Source: Bugulina stolonifera
Taxonomy: Eukaryota; Bryozoa; Gymnolaemata; Cheilostomatida; Bugulidae
NCBI GenBank assembly: GCA_935421135.1
Contig: OW285188.1
Coordinates: 25,521,233 to 25,585,232 of the forward strand
DNA length: 64,000 nucleotides
Direction: 5' to 3'
Shown here piece after piece: positions 1 through 15,200 of this stretch. The first letter of the stretch is position 1. The number at the start of each line of letters is the position of its first letter. The notes beneath the pieces are model-generated. The model did no database searches, was not told where the DNA came from, and saw only the letters and a program-made list of their open reading frames with translations. Made by a program: the position numbers and the translations under genes.

Positions 1-26
1 CAACTTCGTGACCATTTAAAGCACGT

Positions 27-3000
27 TTACGGTGTCTCTCCTTGTTTAGCCATGTCTCCTTTTTGAAAGCAAGGTTCTCCACTAAAACAGTAAAGATGTG
101 GGTGTATACCTTTATTACCTTCCTTACACAGCCTAAAAGCTCCTTCACCAGAAATGTATATTGTGACAACGCCTGTTCGGGTACACTTGGACATGTCTTT
201 TTGTTCATCTGATGAATTATTTACAAAATACTGATGTAGAAGATCGACCTCTAATCTTGGTCCATAAAATTTTCTCATGACGTAGTACTCAATGTTAAAA
301 ATTCCCACTACTCGATTTATATACAACAGTACACCTATATACTCGAATAACAGATTAGTGTCACTGATGTAGGCCCATCTTTATAAACTTACCACAAGGG
401 GAAGCAACGTTTGGCCTTGTAAACCCTGGTACACAGTCTCCTGTATGTGGTCTGCCTAGCAGCCCCACCCTCATAGCAATGTCCCTGGACCAAGAGACCG
501 GGTATATCCTCACGTACCTAGCAATGAATGGTTTGTTGAGGTAATTTATTCTTGCCAGATTCTTGTCTATGTTACCCCCAAATTCCTAAAATATTCATTA
601 CAGCCAAGTGTTCAATGGACACGCATCAACTCTCATAAATTTGCTGTGATAATTTTATTGTTAATTTTATCTTAAAATAAAACAATAGCAGTTATGATCA
701 TAAACCCTTGTTAAGAGTCATTAGTCTTTTGTATTTATATTTTATAGCTCTACAGTAACTAACAGATACAGTCAGTCCATATACAGAGCTCTAGTTACAC
801 AGATGTCAAGTAGAAGTAAATATTAGATGAGTTATAATGATACAGCATTGTTTTACAGTTTACACATTGCAAGATGACCCCATAGATAGACCATGTACAT
901 GTACTGTGACGTTGTCTAATAATATCACAACATTACACCACAGGGCTTTGCATCTGACACACCAGGTACAATCTCAATAGGATTGACTCTATAACAAATC
1001 TGATACCAGAACATGATAAGTGATATTATCTAGAGCTGTCTCTACCCTCCAGCACCTACCAACTCACTCTAGAGTTACTCTATTGTTTATTTAGTCATTA
1101 ATTCTATAAGTAGTGAAGTAATGGACACCTACCATCACTCCATCAGCACCGATCCGATTGAGTAAACTGGCGTGTGGGTTGGTATCATTTGACATAGCAT
1201 GCATTCCATACTACAATATAATATCATTATATTATACAACAAGTATATGTATTATGTATTAATATGCAATACTAATAATAATATTATAATACAAGGATAA
1301 GTTACCTTTCACAAATAATATTATACTAAATGAATAAGTCATGTAAGCGTCAGTGCAATAAAATGACTCAAATTTATTCAAACATTTAATTTTAACATGG
1401 TTAAGCTGACGGGTGAGAACAAAACAAATATCAATCATTAATTATTAATTATTTTAATTTCCCGGAACATTCACCACTGAGCATCACCTGCTTAGAGTAA
1501 TTAATATAGTTTGGTTTACAAATGAGGACAGTTGACAGTATTCTCACCCTAATCTCCATGTCCGGTTCCCCTCTATAGAATGTCCATATATCAGAGTCGT
1601 TGCTGTATGCTACCCTATACCTGGTGACCCACTGTTTCCTACCAGTATCCCCTCTACCCTTGGTCACTATGGCAGTCACTAAAGCTGGTGGACCAATGTC
1701 CAGTTGCAGCCATTGCTGAGCTGTAAAATGTTCATAAGTTGGCATTAGCAGTAGTAATAAAGTGCTCTGCTTGCCTATTTACAAAATAAACATAAAACCA
1801 AATCTGGATGATGTAATGATACTTGTAAATAGAAAACTGAACCAAAATAAAAGACCGACTGTTTCAATAGGTCAAAGGTGGAGTGTATATATTATATGTA
1901 CACTGTATGTAGTGTGAATTGTGCACCTGTTAACTTCAAGCACTGCAGACATGTGTCACACTCACAGGGGTCAGACTGGCAGAATGTAACAATCAATGTT
2001 TATACTAGAGTAATTTGAAAACAAAAAGAACAAGGCTGGGTGTACTTAAATACCACATGTTATAGTTATATCATTGGTGTAACTGAGAGGTCCTTAACCC
2101 AACAAACAGCATAGCTTAAAAAACGTTATGCATATTCTCAAAAGAACAGCGGATTACGTCGTGTATAATACATATGACTGTGTGTATGCATAGGTAGCTG
2201 ACGCCACACCCATGGCTGTCGGAGTGGAACACTGCTCAGTAGAGCTGACCTGACCTAGTATAGCATGACGTCACAATCTATAGTATGTAATATATACATG
2301 TGTATATGTATATACTCACCATTGCTGTTAGAGGCACACCATGCCTTGTTACTGAGTATATGACCATCAGTAGGCTGGCAGCTGCTGCCCCTCTTATACT
2401 GTCTGGAAGATGAAGCCTTAAGATTACCGTACGGAGGCTGACCTAAGTACTGCTTGCTCTCTACAATCAAATCATAGTCAGTAATATATAATGTATACCA
2501 ACATATTGCACATACTAACAATATACTCCCTGTGTACCAACATACCACATATCTACATAGTGGGGGTTGTAGGCTGGAGGAATAACATTGTGAGGTTCCA
2601 GTAAGATATAGCCTGGAGCCACAAGTTTGATGGGATGACTTTGAACAAAAAGTCAAATGTTATTCCAAATCCATGACTCGAGGATGTATGTATATACCAT
2701 GAGTGGCGTAACAAATTCCTTCCTCATTGTCAACACATATTACCAAATATTTGTAATAGCTGTTTATTTTGAGAATAAATTTAACAAAGTTAATTGCATC
2801 AAATTAAGAGTCAAACTTGTAAAGGTAACGCATGTTCTAAAGTCATCCGACGACCCACGGACTTACGGTGCACAGTTATACATAATTATATTATTATTTG
2901 CACTCTCTTTCTGACTGAACTAACCCTGGCAGCCAATTAGTTCAACTCTCATGCTAGGGTGTCGATTCCAGGAGTGAACTTGCACCTTCACGTATCTAGC

Positions 3001-5870
3001 TTGTATTGGTGAAGGCAGATAATTGTGCTGAACGTCATATGCGTCAGAATTGCCTTCGAACACCTGAGAAAAGAAATAAATGATTCTAATTCATAACCAT
3101 TGTTTTGACTAATCATAAAACATTACTTAATATAATGGATTAACCTATTGCGTGCATATAAAATGTGAATATGATAAATAGTAGTAAGAATTGAAGTCCA
3201 ATGTTACTTTGAATATGTACAGCTGGCAGGGTTTATACCCCCAACATATTGTAGCAGGAGATATAATCATTATTCCCTGATATATTATATAAAGTATAGT
3301 TCAATATTAACAGACAGAATCCATATGTACATGTACGTGGTATAATATGTACATGTAGATGATATTATTACAATGGGTCATACTCATAATGATGCATAGT
3401 CTATCATGGTTATAACCAGATGGCTGTCTTGCATCCAACTAAAATGGAGAATTGGAAAATTACTGAGAAAATATAAAAGAAGCGTACCCTGGCGATGTCA
3501 CTGTCATCTGTGACATAACTCCACATTGCACCATCTGGGCTGTAAGATACAAGGTATTCCGATACCCATTCCAGTCCATCACCTCGGCCTTGTGTGATGA
3601 TACCAGTCACCTGCATGTGTACAATTACAATACGTGCAAAATCAGAACATATAACAGGTATAATAATTATAATAATATACTATATAAAATATATGAAACC
3701 AAACAGCATACATGTACATGTAGATAGTTTGTAAATAATAAATTAACAACACACTGAAGTGCCTGTACACATAAGTACTTATACTAAATGTAATGGTAGT
3801 AAAAGAGGCTCAGTAGTTGAATCTCCAGGTAATCTATTAATTAGGTGAATTAATTTCATGAGTATTTTATTTCAAGAAGCGGTTTGACCACCAAGTAAGG
3901 TGAATCCATAGAAGTAATGTGTGTGAGCAGGAGATGATAACATCAATCTCTACATGTATCTAGTGCAGCACACCTCACCTACCTACTCCTTCAATACAAA
4001 CACCTCACCCAACCTGCCCCCACTATAATTGCCATCTTTTGTTATGGAACTTTTATTAAAGCTAATTTTAACCAAATTTAAGTTCAAACTAAAATATCTG
4101 CTTAACATTTTACCACAATCAAGTCAGTTTTGAATCACTTGTGGCAAAGGATAGCTACATTTAGCCTATGCTATTGAACAGCTATTCCGGTTTTCTACTA
4201 GAATATTATTGTTCCTTCATGCTACACTAGCTGATAGTATCAATGTTTTCTGTACTTACCGTGGTGACAACTCCTAGATCAATTTGCAACCACTCGGACT
4301 GAGACTTGAGTCGAGCACACCACCCTTTACCATTAGCAATGTAAGGCCTGGCGTTCCTGATGTGGCAGCCAGCGTCCCAAGCACTGGGATATGAAGAGCT
4401 TGCCGATATCTGCCAGTCTTCAATCTCCCCAGATATCATACCCAGGGGTCCATTGTTTGTGCACCCTAATAATAATGTACCAGCACAAAACACTGTAAGT
4501 TATAGCATTGTATTTACAATAGGTACGTGTCTATTGACGTATGTACATGTATGTATAATGTAGGTATACACGCACCTTGTAGCATACATGTAACATACAA
4601 GTACAATCTATTACATTTATACATTGATAGCAGAATAATAGTATAGGTATCAGAAAATTTTAGTATGGAACTTGTATCTTCGAAAAAGTGTAAGCTATAT
4701 AGATAGCCTTAGGTCTACATATAAAAACATTGTTACTAAACCAACAAGAATTTTTACTGTTATAATTTGATGACATGTATGGGGTGAAGAATGTTATTTA
4801 TTATTTATAAGTGGGTACATACTTGTGCCAATTATTGCTGATATACACTTGTATACATGACTGTGTGCACTGCTATACATGTATATACTGAGAGTAAATA
4901 AACAAACATAGCATGTACTGAACACATAAACCAACACCAAATAAAAATACTTGGCTAATAATGACAGTTACATAACTAAGATAAAAGAATTTGCATGTAC
5001 CTGAATACAAATAGCCTGAAGTTAAAAGTTTTTTAACCACATTATCCAAATATTTGTACTGGCAGTAGCGCAGTTGAGATCTGGTGATAAGTAGCCATTA
5101 GTACTAAGATATACATAAAGTCGTATAGGGCAATTACTAAATTATTTTTAGAAGTAAATATTATATGAAACACATGGTAACATGTGGTATATCAGTACAT
5201 TTGTGTATTATATGATATAGGACAGGCTAATCTTACCATGCTAAGAATTTGACGTTACTTAACTGCTATTAATAAGCAACAAGTAAATTAAATAAATTCA
5301 TTTTTGTTTGGTTAAAATTAGCCTCATTTAATAAAAAGAATATTATTTTTATATTTTTGTAAGAAAGGGTACTGTTGAATGCAAACATTCAATTGTGTAC
5401 ATAGCTGCAATCAATGGGTATATGATGAAACACTACACAAATGTTTGCATTTACTTCTAATAGTAGCAATGTAATGAATAACCCTTCTTAACAACTATTG
5501 CAATTGATAGCAGGTACTAGTGGAAATCTAACCTTGGTGGAATTGTGTATGATAATATAGTGTTGTGTTAGTGAAAGTGAATTCACTTCAACCTACACAT
5601 ATTATATATGTATAAATTATGTGGAAAAGTCGGAAATATAGAAATTTGCTTTTACTATTAAACAGTTTGCGGATATAGACAATAATGTAGCAGTAAATAA
5701 TAGTAGGGCTATTGATTAGGTACTACAATATATGAGATAACGTTATGTAGAAAAAGCATCTGAAACTAAAGGATTTTTATATTTATAGGAAATACATAGA
5801 TTTACTTACCAGAAATGGTATGAACTGCGCATATCATGCAAATAACAAGCTGAAGAACTCTATGGCCCAT
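27..5870 (-). CDS. Secreted protein with two F5/8 type C (discoidin) domains, multi-exon
   Basis: Read as spliced exons on the minus strand: 5810-5870, 4260-4465, 3488-3610, 2925-3063, 2320-2460, 1548-1720, 393-585 and probably 27-334. All borders are GT/AG, the intron phases agree, and the sum is 447 codons plus stop. Exon 1 starts at the ATG at 5868-5870 and encodes a short signal peptide (MGHRVLQLVICMICAVHTIS); an AG acceptor just upstream suggests a 5'UTR intron. Residues about 21-177 form one discoidin domain (GCTNNGPLGM at the start, WLQIDLG, VKVQVHSW, MRVELIGC at the end). Residues about 177-335 form a second (WLQLDIG, VTRYRVAYS, VRIYPVSW, MRVGLLG). Such domains bind carbohydrates, phospholipids or collagen outside the cell, so an adhesion or lectin-like role is inferred. 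The last exon (27-334) has no domain I recognise but is open, in phase and cysteine-containing; it is the least certain part. Confidence 0.78.
1133..1210 (-). other. Candidate 26-codon cassette exon in the second discoidin domain
   Basis: Inside the intron between exons 1548-1720 and 393-585 is a 78-bp stretch with an AG acceptor (TATTGTAG) and a GTAGGT donor. It is open in the host frame and phase 0 on both sides, exactly like the flanking exon ends. It would add 26 residues beginning YGMHAMSNDTNPHASLLNRI. The first discoidin domain has no counterpart at the same place. Inclusion would give a 473-residue protein. It could be an alternative exon or a chance open stretch. Confidence 0.45.
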
Positions 5871-8800
5871 CTCGCACACCTAAAACACAAATGTCCATTG
5901 GTTACATAAACAACAGTAGGACAGCAGTTGACTAAGGTAATCAATGATTGGATAATCGCTGAACACATTCATAAGATGAGCTGACTATTAGATTAGTTCT
6001 AGTGACCCTGTCCGCGTCCATCAATTGATGTTGTCATGATTCTACTGAGTGACTGATTTTACTGCGTTTTTTAAAAAGATTCAAGAAATGAAGCGCATTG
6101 AATGAATGTATATCTATTGCATATCGATAGATAACTACAATGTCTTGTTAAATTAAATAAGTGAATTGATGAACAAATATTTTACCTATAGCTTTCAGAG
6201 ATGACCAGATCCTCAAAAAGCAATTAGCATTGTAGTAATGTCATTTGGTATTGTCGGTATTAACTAAAATCCTCCACAAAGTGTGCTGCTATATATAGGC
6301 CTACATGCACATACGTGCATTATGTGTGTCTATATATGATTGATTACCTATATTCACATTACCTATAGCCTAGGAACCTAACCGCTTCAAGACAAATATT
6401 ATGTGGCTTGCCGCATCTTGATGAAGTCTGCCCTTAGGCATAAATATTACTTTTCAAGCGTAAACAGTAAAAGTATGTTCATTGTAAAAAACAGATGAAG
6501 TATCCAAAGAATAAACTGAACATATTGGTGAAGCTGTTACCTATATTGATACCTTATTGTTCGGCTAATTAGTAATAATTGCATAATAATAATATTTGGT
6601 TAGGCAATTAGTCTTGTAAAAATAGACTTAGCTATGCCTCATTTAAATCTTGGAAGGTGACATTGAATGAGCAATAAACAATCGATGGAGTCGCATATAT
6701 GCTTGCTAAGAAACACCAAAACAGCACATTAGTGAATTAACTTCAAAACGGGACTACTTTCTCCCGCCAGTTGAAGGCCTTTCGGGTCACAGTTTTTCTT
6801 CCATGGGAATAATGGGCAACCTTTAAATCGGGTACAGAAAAATTGGGTTTCAATTAAAGAAGCATGCATCTCAATGCAGACTAGAAATCGCGTATGGGCC
6901 CCACCTAAAGACAAAACAGATATTCCTAAAGACTTTTGTATGTGAACTATATACTCTGATCAAACAGTCACACATTATGTACATATATGTACAACTTACC
7001 TCTGCAGTATATGTTGTAGATAATAGTAAAAATATTATATCCAATGTTTCAAAATCAACTGTTCGTTTGTGAAGTCAATAATATTATGTCCTATAAGCAG
7101 CAAGTACGCAATATAATATCTGGTTGTATGACGCCTGGAAACAGATATATCACAACAGAAACGAAGTCAGACTCAATTTATAATATTAAAGTAGTCCAAA
7201 AGATACAAGGGTTGATGATCGAATAAATGTTAGACAGATTTTCACAATGTTATATTAAACTGAGACAACCAAGAATGCATTCAAATACTGACCAATGAGC
7301 ATTGCCACATGCTTATTCAACCAATCAAAAACCACTGAAACAATCACTATTAACATTATGTTCAGTTACACAAAAAACCAAAGGCATTCTTATTTAACCT
7401 TAATTGCCTGAGGGACGTCTAGGAACAATTCAGATGCACAGCTGGTTTGCTGAATTAAAATACTTAACAACTAATCTATTGATAGGAAGTTACCCTCTTT
7501 GCATCATTGAATTTTTTATTGTGTTTGACAGCACTGTGACTGATTACGTTCAATAGGCAAATGACTTCACCATTCCACTTTCGGTCAAAACTTACATTGC
7601 AAACCAAGACTAGTTTTCCTGAGGCATAATTTACCGTAGTTTTCTTATAAACACGCCAAGAAACACATTAATTCTAGCATTTCATCCTACCGGCAAGCGT
7701 GCATATGATACGAATGTCTGTATACACTAATATACCCACAATACAGAATGACTGTGCAAGCAGCGTGACTTTTGGTTGCTAAAATATTGTTACAGCATTA
7801 CGTGTGGAAACACGAGCTGACATGAGACGTACAATATTCCAATTAATTAGTAAAAATGCCCCAACTAGCTTGAGAGCATAATCAACTGCAGAGGACTCTG
7901 CTACAGAGCTATTAGTAACAATACCCTATGGTCACAGCAGGTGCCCTAAACAAAATGTAACTAAAGATAAAGAATCAATTATTGTTGAACTAAATTCATC
8001 ATTGACCACATGCAAACTTTTCCTGTCTTGATGAGAATTAACATTGCAAAACACATTGTACAACTTTACTTGATGATCACTTTTATCCAAGTGATCTTAA
8101 TTTTCATTTGCACATGAGCAAATGTCTAGTGGCCACACACTACAAGTACTCGGAAGTGAAATCCTGCTGCAAACACCAGCATCTTACATGTGGATTTGTA
8201 AGATGTATATGTAGAATGTAGCGCATGTAGATAGTGTGTAGATACAGTGATACTCATGCAGCGCCAATTTTTGAAGTTGATTCTTCCCAAAACTGAAACA
8301 GGAGAAATTTTCTTTTTATGTGAATAAACCCTAAACCTGTGTAACCTCTGCACTTATTGTAACAATCAGACCATCTACGGAATGTGTAATAGTTTGCCTT
8401 ATTATGTTTTCTTGGACCATCATTCTTCAAATTTCTCAATTTCAAATGAGAAACTGTATGGAGTATGAAGCTTTCAATACACCAGAATTATTGCGTTGGA
8501 TTAGATTTCATTTCATGCCAAACCATCTCAAGTGCAACCAGATGTGTATCCACTTTAAAACAGGCCTACTGTAACAAACTGCATCTACATGTACATTGAC
8601 AACCTCACCAGGAAGCAAATGCATTAATTTGTTTGAATCTAATCCAAAAGGTACATGTATATGCTACGGATTGATGCTTTGGCAATAAGTTTACATATTA
8701 CACACTATTTACATGTACAATGTACAGCAGATAAGGAATGCATGCTCATGATAATATGAATAATTAGTTTCTCTCTGTCAATTACTGTACTAAAGGGCAA

Positions 8801-9225
8801 CCTTGATCAAAAGCAGAATTAGCTGCAGTTGCAAATTATTATATATGATGACTGTTCAGTATTGGAATTTGTTTCTCAAATGAACTTGCAAGTTGCACAT
8901 AGATCATGTATTGCGGTGCTATTGCTGTATTTCCAGTGTTTCCTTGAATTTACATTGACTTGAGGGTCAGTATAATTATTGTCCACACACAATAGCCCTG
9001 TATATAAAGTGTGTCATCAACAATAACACCATTTAGATTACCACAGTCATAATTATGCATATGATTATTAAATGATAATAATGTAAGCGCCATGTCTGCA
9101 CATCCAATACACACATCATAATTTGGGACACTGATTACAGAACTTAGTGCAAATATAATAAGAGAGTTCCAATAAGAAAAGAACATAATGATGCATAAAC
9201 GCAGCATTTTTGAAGTCACTGCCAG
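5871..9225. other. Intergenic spacer between discoidin gene and POLN
   Basis: AT-rich sequence with no exon-like stretch that I can connect to either neighbour. It must hold the 5'UTR exon(s) and promoter of the discoidin gene: an acceptor lies about 10 bp upstream of its ATG. It also holds the 3'UTR of POLN. Short ORFs at 6729-6914, 7044-7226, 8126-8445 and 8950-9219 have no recognisable motif. A less AT-rich patch around 6740-6900 might be a promoter or first exon, but nothing proves this. Confidence 0.5.
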
Positions 9226-12200
9226 TTATATAGAGTCCATTTGAGCCCAATTTTTTCCTGCTTTCATAGCCACTCGAAGCGGCACTTTCAGCTCTATTCC
9301 ATCATACCATAGACCACCGTCAGTCTGCATACACCCCAGAAACACCCCTACAATAAGAAGCAGTTGTAAATATAAATAGTTTTTAGAGTTAATGCAGATT
9401 ATAACTTGAGGAAATTGCTATAACGAGATGGCAACAAAACAATAAATGGCAGCATTGATAACGTTTCCTTTCAATAGTTTCAACCTCCTCTTCCGTCACC
9501 TTAAGATGCCCCCCACTGGCAAATAGAGAGATAACATGTGACCTCTGGGAATAGGACAACCATTTAACTTCAATAGATTCCTTATCCCCTTATGTGGGTG
9601 TTACAGGTAGGGGGTACCAATGTACCAATACACGTAACAGAACAGAAATTATGTAAAGCATTTAAATCTGTATAATAGCAGTAAGATAGAGGGAGGGACA
9701 GACAGACAATATTATACATGTATGTTTGACAAGTGCAATCAGTAACCTAATTGATGCTTGGAACATGCCACTCTCCACATGTTCCCTTGGAACTTACATG
9801 TACATGTAGGTACTAGGCTTGGCAACTTGATTATCAACAATCCTTATTGTAAAAAGGCACATGATTTGGTGACATAGTCCAATTTACATGTCTTGTAATA
9901 AAACAACAATAATCAAAATAAAATGAATAATGTAATTCCTTCTACATACCTTTAGCTGAGCCCAGTTGTCCATCAATTACTTCATATAGTAGTTCATCAT
10001 GTATCTGAACCAACAAGCTACAATATTTAACATTACAGAACAAAAATATTTTCTCTAGATATACAACAAAAACATTAATCAAGACTCACAGAATATAAAT
10101 AGGAACACAGAGTTGGATAGTATAAACTTTTGGTGTTGGCGCAGTTTGAGTTTTTGTGACTTGTGATTCTAAAGTGTGAATTGTGTCATGCTGCATAGAA
10201 CACATTGTATAAAGAAGAGGAGGTGTAGTACATGTACTATAGTCATATTTCCTATACAGAATATTACTTAATCATTGGATACTGCAATTATACAGTGCAA
10301 GTCTCTCACTAGTATCAACAACATTGTCCATGTACATTCACAACACCAATCATGGAAAAATATACATATGATATCATTCCAAACACATGTACATGGGGGG
10401 AAGAAGTATTATTAAACTGAACACCTTGCATTTATAGATTTGCATCTTAATTCCCTGGCGATCTCTCTCATTGCCAGCTTGCAGATGTCAGCTGCTGAAC
10501 CTAGAATATAAAAGATAAATAATTACACTTGTAGTTTATAAGATTGAGCACATTGGATAAACACCAATGACCATCCATACTGATGGTTGTTTCTGAGAAA
10601 TGTTCTCTATGTAAATATATAAACTAATGCAGTGCGTATAGCTCATTAAATTTGTTAGATTTTCAAGAATCTCTATAGCAAGTTATCAGATGGCAGCTAT
10701 ACATACTGTAAGTATGCTAAATGAAGCTAGTTTTATCTATAAATAACACTGGTGGAGCTTTATTAAGTTAATAATCAATTTTTACCTTTTAGCATATTGC
10801 TATATATAGTTTTCAGGAGATGAGTAATACTATTATAGTAATTATATTGCAACCAATTATAATGAAATAGTTGAACAATTAACTCTCACTGCGTTGATAT
10901 TAATTTAAAGAAGATTTTAAGTGGTTCATACAAGATTCAATGTGTATTCAATTCTCATCAGAAATTGTTTACCATTCTCAGTAGAAGAGTAATTCAATGG
11001 TAACAGATCTTTATCTGAGAATAATCCCAACTGCCAGTACAAATAAAAATATGATACTAAAAACATTTCAATGTACACTGTTTAACAGCTAACGCTGTAC
11101 TATCGCTGGTTCTTCCCCCCCCCCCCCCCATCACATGCATAATTTTAGATGTTTAATTGGTCCATATATCCTAGTAGTGCAAAAATGTTAGTCTCAAAAA
11201 ATGAATTCCATGCATGCAGTGGCAAAAAACAAACCTTGTACGGTAAAATTAACAGCTTGACGCTGAGCATGTGACCGATCCTTGAAGTTAGAACTATTAA
11301 TGTTGGGGAGAACCCGGTGTCTGCCTAGAATACTTTCAGCAAATCCTACAAAATAAGATGAAGAACAATAAGCATATATGGTTTACGAAACGATAAATGC
11401 TATATACATGTACCTGGCGCTTCCCACCCCAAACTAGAAAAATTGTAGATCTCTTTAGATCATTGCTTTCTTACCTTGGATTAATAGCTGGAAGTAAAAC
11501 CGGCAAGCTTTTTGTCTTAGGCTACATGTACCAATGTGACAAATATGTTAGTTTGAAGGGTTTGGAAAAAGGATATTCTTCGGACCATCCAACTTTGTAT
11601 AACAATTATGGTGACCAGATTAGTCAAAGTTCTTTATTCTTCTTACATCATTTAATTTAACGTGGGTATTTTTAAATTGTTACTTGATATAAATATCTGG
11701 TCGTGAGTGGTGGATGTGATAAAAAATTATCAGTTCATTCGTCAGTATCATTCATGTAAATCGTTTGACGTTTACCTCACACGAAGATACGACCTTTAGC
11801 TTAGTGTAAATGAACTTAGCTATGCCAATCAAATGCATAGCCCGAGGTAACAATTTCACTTTTAATCATTGGAGAGACACTTTTACCTCAGTTCAGATTT
11901 TATTATCTCAGAAAGCATCGACAGGTGAATAACACTTCACCTCGAGTTCATACATACTATGTACACGTACGTAGGCAACACACAACAACATTGAGGTAAC
12001 AACCGGTCAGCATAACGCACTAATTGTCCAATATATGCCAGAGATATCGGAAGATTGTCGTATCCTAAATGCCTAGGAACATGGCAGTCAGCCAACAGCC
12101 TCTTGAGATACAATAGTTCGGTCAGCGAATATCCTTTCGTTAACTGCTTCAAGTTATTTGTTTAGAAAAGATTGCTTGTGAAAACAATGTGCAGATCTGG

Positions 12201-15200
12201 ACTATGATAACTGCTTCTCAATTATTCCAACCCACTTTCGTAAATTACCTCATTGTTTCATTGAAAACTTGCCGTACAAATAGTTGCAGATAGTAGATGC
12301 TAGAATGATATCTACACCTAAACTGAGCACCGGTAAGTCACAAAAACAGCCCTGGGCTAGACAGTGATTGTGGAGACATTAAAACTAGCAATATTTCTTT
12401 TAAAATAACCAGTATATTTTATAAACAAAATGATCTTTGTTATTAATTTGTATAGCAGTGTCAAATACTATCTACCGATCTAAACCTGCCACTGAAATAC
12501 GCACACAGTTTACTGATCATAAATAACTGAACATGTGACTTTATCAGATCAACGCATGAATGGACAGCGTGAGAATGTGGCCATTATCTACAAGATGAGC
12601 ACAACCATTTTGCCGTTGTTATTTCATGATAAAAAAGTTATGAATTTGATCGTGACACTTGAATTGAAAAGGTACTGCAGTCTGACTGGCATGTTTTCAG
12701 ACAGTAATGCATATTATGAAACAAGTGATATGATTACATCTTCGAGTTGGGTGATGAGTGAATGCAGCTACTATAAAATGCTTCCTTATAGATGTACTAC
12801 GAGTATACATTATTATTATACAAGTATATATATATTTTTGCAATATCACAGGCTATTTATTTACTGTTTTAAAATAACTTTCAAGTTATATGCACTTATC
12901 TATAACACAATGTCATGTAACTATGCAGTTTCATGCTTTTTCATTCATCTGCTGCAACATGTTATTTAAATATCATACAAGGTAGCATGCTTTCATAAAA
13001 AGGCTTAAAAATATACCCAAATTTATATCTTAACTAATATGATAGTAAACTGATCTACAGTTTGGTCTGTCAATTGGAGTCACCCGAGAAAATAGTTTTA
13101 CTAAATTAACTTGGATAGCTATGAAGTCAGTAACCAACTTTTATTTTAATAGCAATCTATTTAAAAATCACAAAACCCGAAGGACTTTCACTGCATATAA
13201 GGTTTGAAAACCTAAACTCAATGTAGCCTCGAGAAATTTTTACTGTATTTGTATGCCTATTATCTGTAGTATGTCCGTGTAACTAAGAAACCAGCCTCCA
13301 TTTCCTGTTATCGCAACGCTTCGCTAAATATATATTTCCCTTCAAGTATAGTTTAATAACAGGTTCACAATTTATATATGTAGAATACCCGATAAACATA
13401 ACCTTGTTAAATATGCCGGAAAGGGTTTGTTCATTTCACAAACAATACTAAAATTAAATATAAAAATTACAAATCATATAATGGACAATAAAAACTTATC
13501 CAAGCCTAAACATGGTACCAAAGTTCATACAGCATACAATTATATTGACTGTATGAAAACGAGTAGATGAACTTGTCCATCATACTATAGTATGCGACAA
13601 GTCGGCGCCACTATCCACTGAGGACCAGATGGTCACATTAAACTTTGTCCTCTCAGTTGTAGTACTTGACAAATAGAGGTTAAATGCTTACGGCGTAAAG
13701 GCGATGAATTGCCCTCTAGACTTTCTTATCTCTAAAAGAGATGCAACGAACCTAACTGTTCCCATTCTTAGGGATTCCCAGACCAAAGAATGGCTGGATG
13801 TCTTGACAGGAACACCGTCAACTATTCCGCACTTTTTTTCTCAATTCGTCTTTGAAGGAGTGAAAACACGCCAGGGGTGGAATAAACTCTACCAGTCGAG
13901 GGAGAAACAAACCCTAGGACAGCTGTCCAGCTGGCTCCCCATGACAAGGTTTGGGATCGCGACCTAGACCTAATGCTCCAAGAGTGATTTTTGGCCAAAT
14001 TGAAGCGCATAGCACAATGCCTTTTAGAAATGTTCCCTTGTCAGTATTGAAAACTAACACTGAAGATTTGTGTACAGGAAGTGGAAAGTTTTGCTGAACG
14101 AAATTTTGAAGGCCATTTGAAAATCCATATGTCTTTTATATGAAAATAACTACAATGTACATGTGTGTCTTTTCAAACTGTACTGAATAGAATTAATTTC
14201 CACATAATAATTACATGTAGATGTTAGTCACAGTTTGTATAGTGAGAGTTGGAAAGGTAACACATACATCTATTTGTGGGTGAATATCTCCCATCAACCA
14301 TGAGACAGTGGCCATGACACAAACCCAGTTAGCTAGCATAGATTTTGGAAGGTCACATGCATGTAGATGCAGATGGAACCATGCACATCATCCTTGCCAA
14401 ACTGTTTGTAAGTATGTTTATGGCACATTACAATTGTTAGGCCTACATGTCTAGCTTACTATATTGTAATATAGCAGCAGTTACTCCTACGCAGATGAAG
14501 GTCTCCAGAGGTCTAGTTAGTACCTGATAACATAAACCTTGAAGGAAGGACTATATTTCTAAACGATATTCTACGCTACACTGTAGAATTGCCCAAAAGC
14601 AGGCACTGTATTCCCAGTTAAATTAATGTACAAGCATTACATGCACCAATTTATTAGGAAGTGAAAAAGAGAAGATGTTCTTGAATTGATAGACTTGCTC
14701 AATGCCATTGTATTTCTACTGAAGGTGAATGAGACGTCTCCTGTGAACGAAGACAAGAAGAGCGATGTAGCGTATAACTTTCTTGGGAGGAAGCGCAAAA
14801 TCTAGCGGCAGGCAATTAGCCGAGCTTCATTTCCTTATAGTGATAATTTCTTTACACGGAAGCATAACGTCCGCCAGCTTACGTTAACACAACAAATACC
14901 ACTTATTTGCACTCGGACATAACTGCATGTATAAATTTGCAAATTGCATGCAACAACAGAACATTGAAAAGCAACGTGTAGCTTAGTCAAAGGAACACAC
15001 AGACTAATATACATGTGCGATAGTACCTGCGTACCTGTACGTGGGCCCATGTAAAATAGTGAACAATATTGGGAGGCTAACTCTCACCCCGTTTCTGGCA
15101 ACTATCTACAACGTTGGTAGTGAACTTCTGGATCCCAGGGAAGTCTTGCAAGAACCGAGCCATAACACTTTGGGCCTCCATTGGGGTAATATTTAGCTGC

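Noticed and set aside
12535..12969. 144-codon plus ORF
   Set aside because: Low-complexity, AT-driven composition with no motif, inside a large POLN intron.
13704..14010. Plus ORF of 87 codons and antisense ORF of 62 codons in a POLN intron
   Set aside because: Less AT-rich and protein-like, but no domain, splice partners or element ends.
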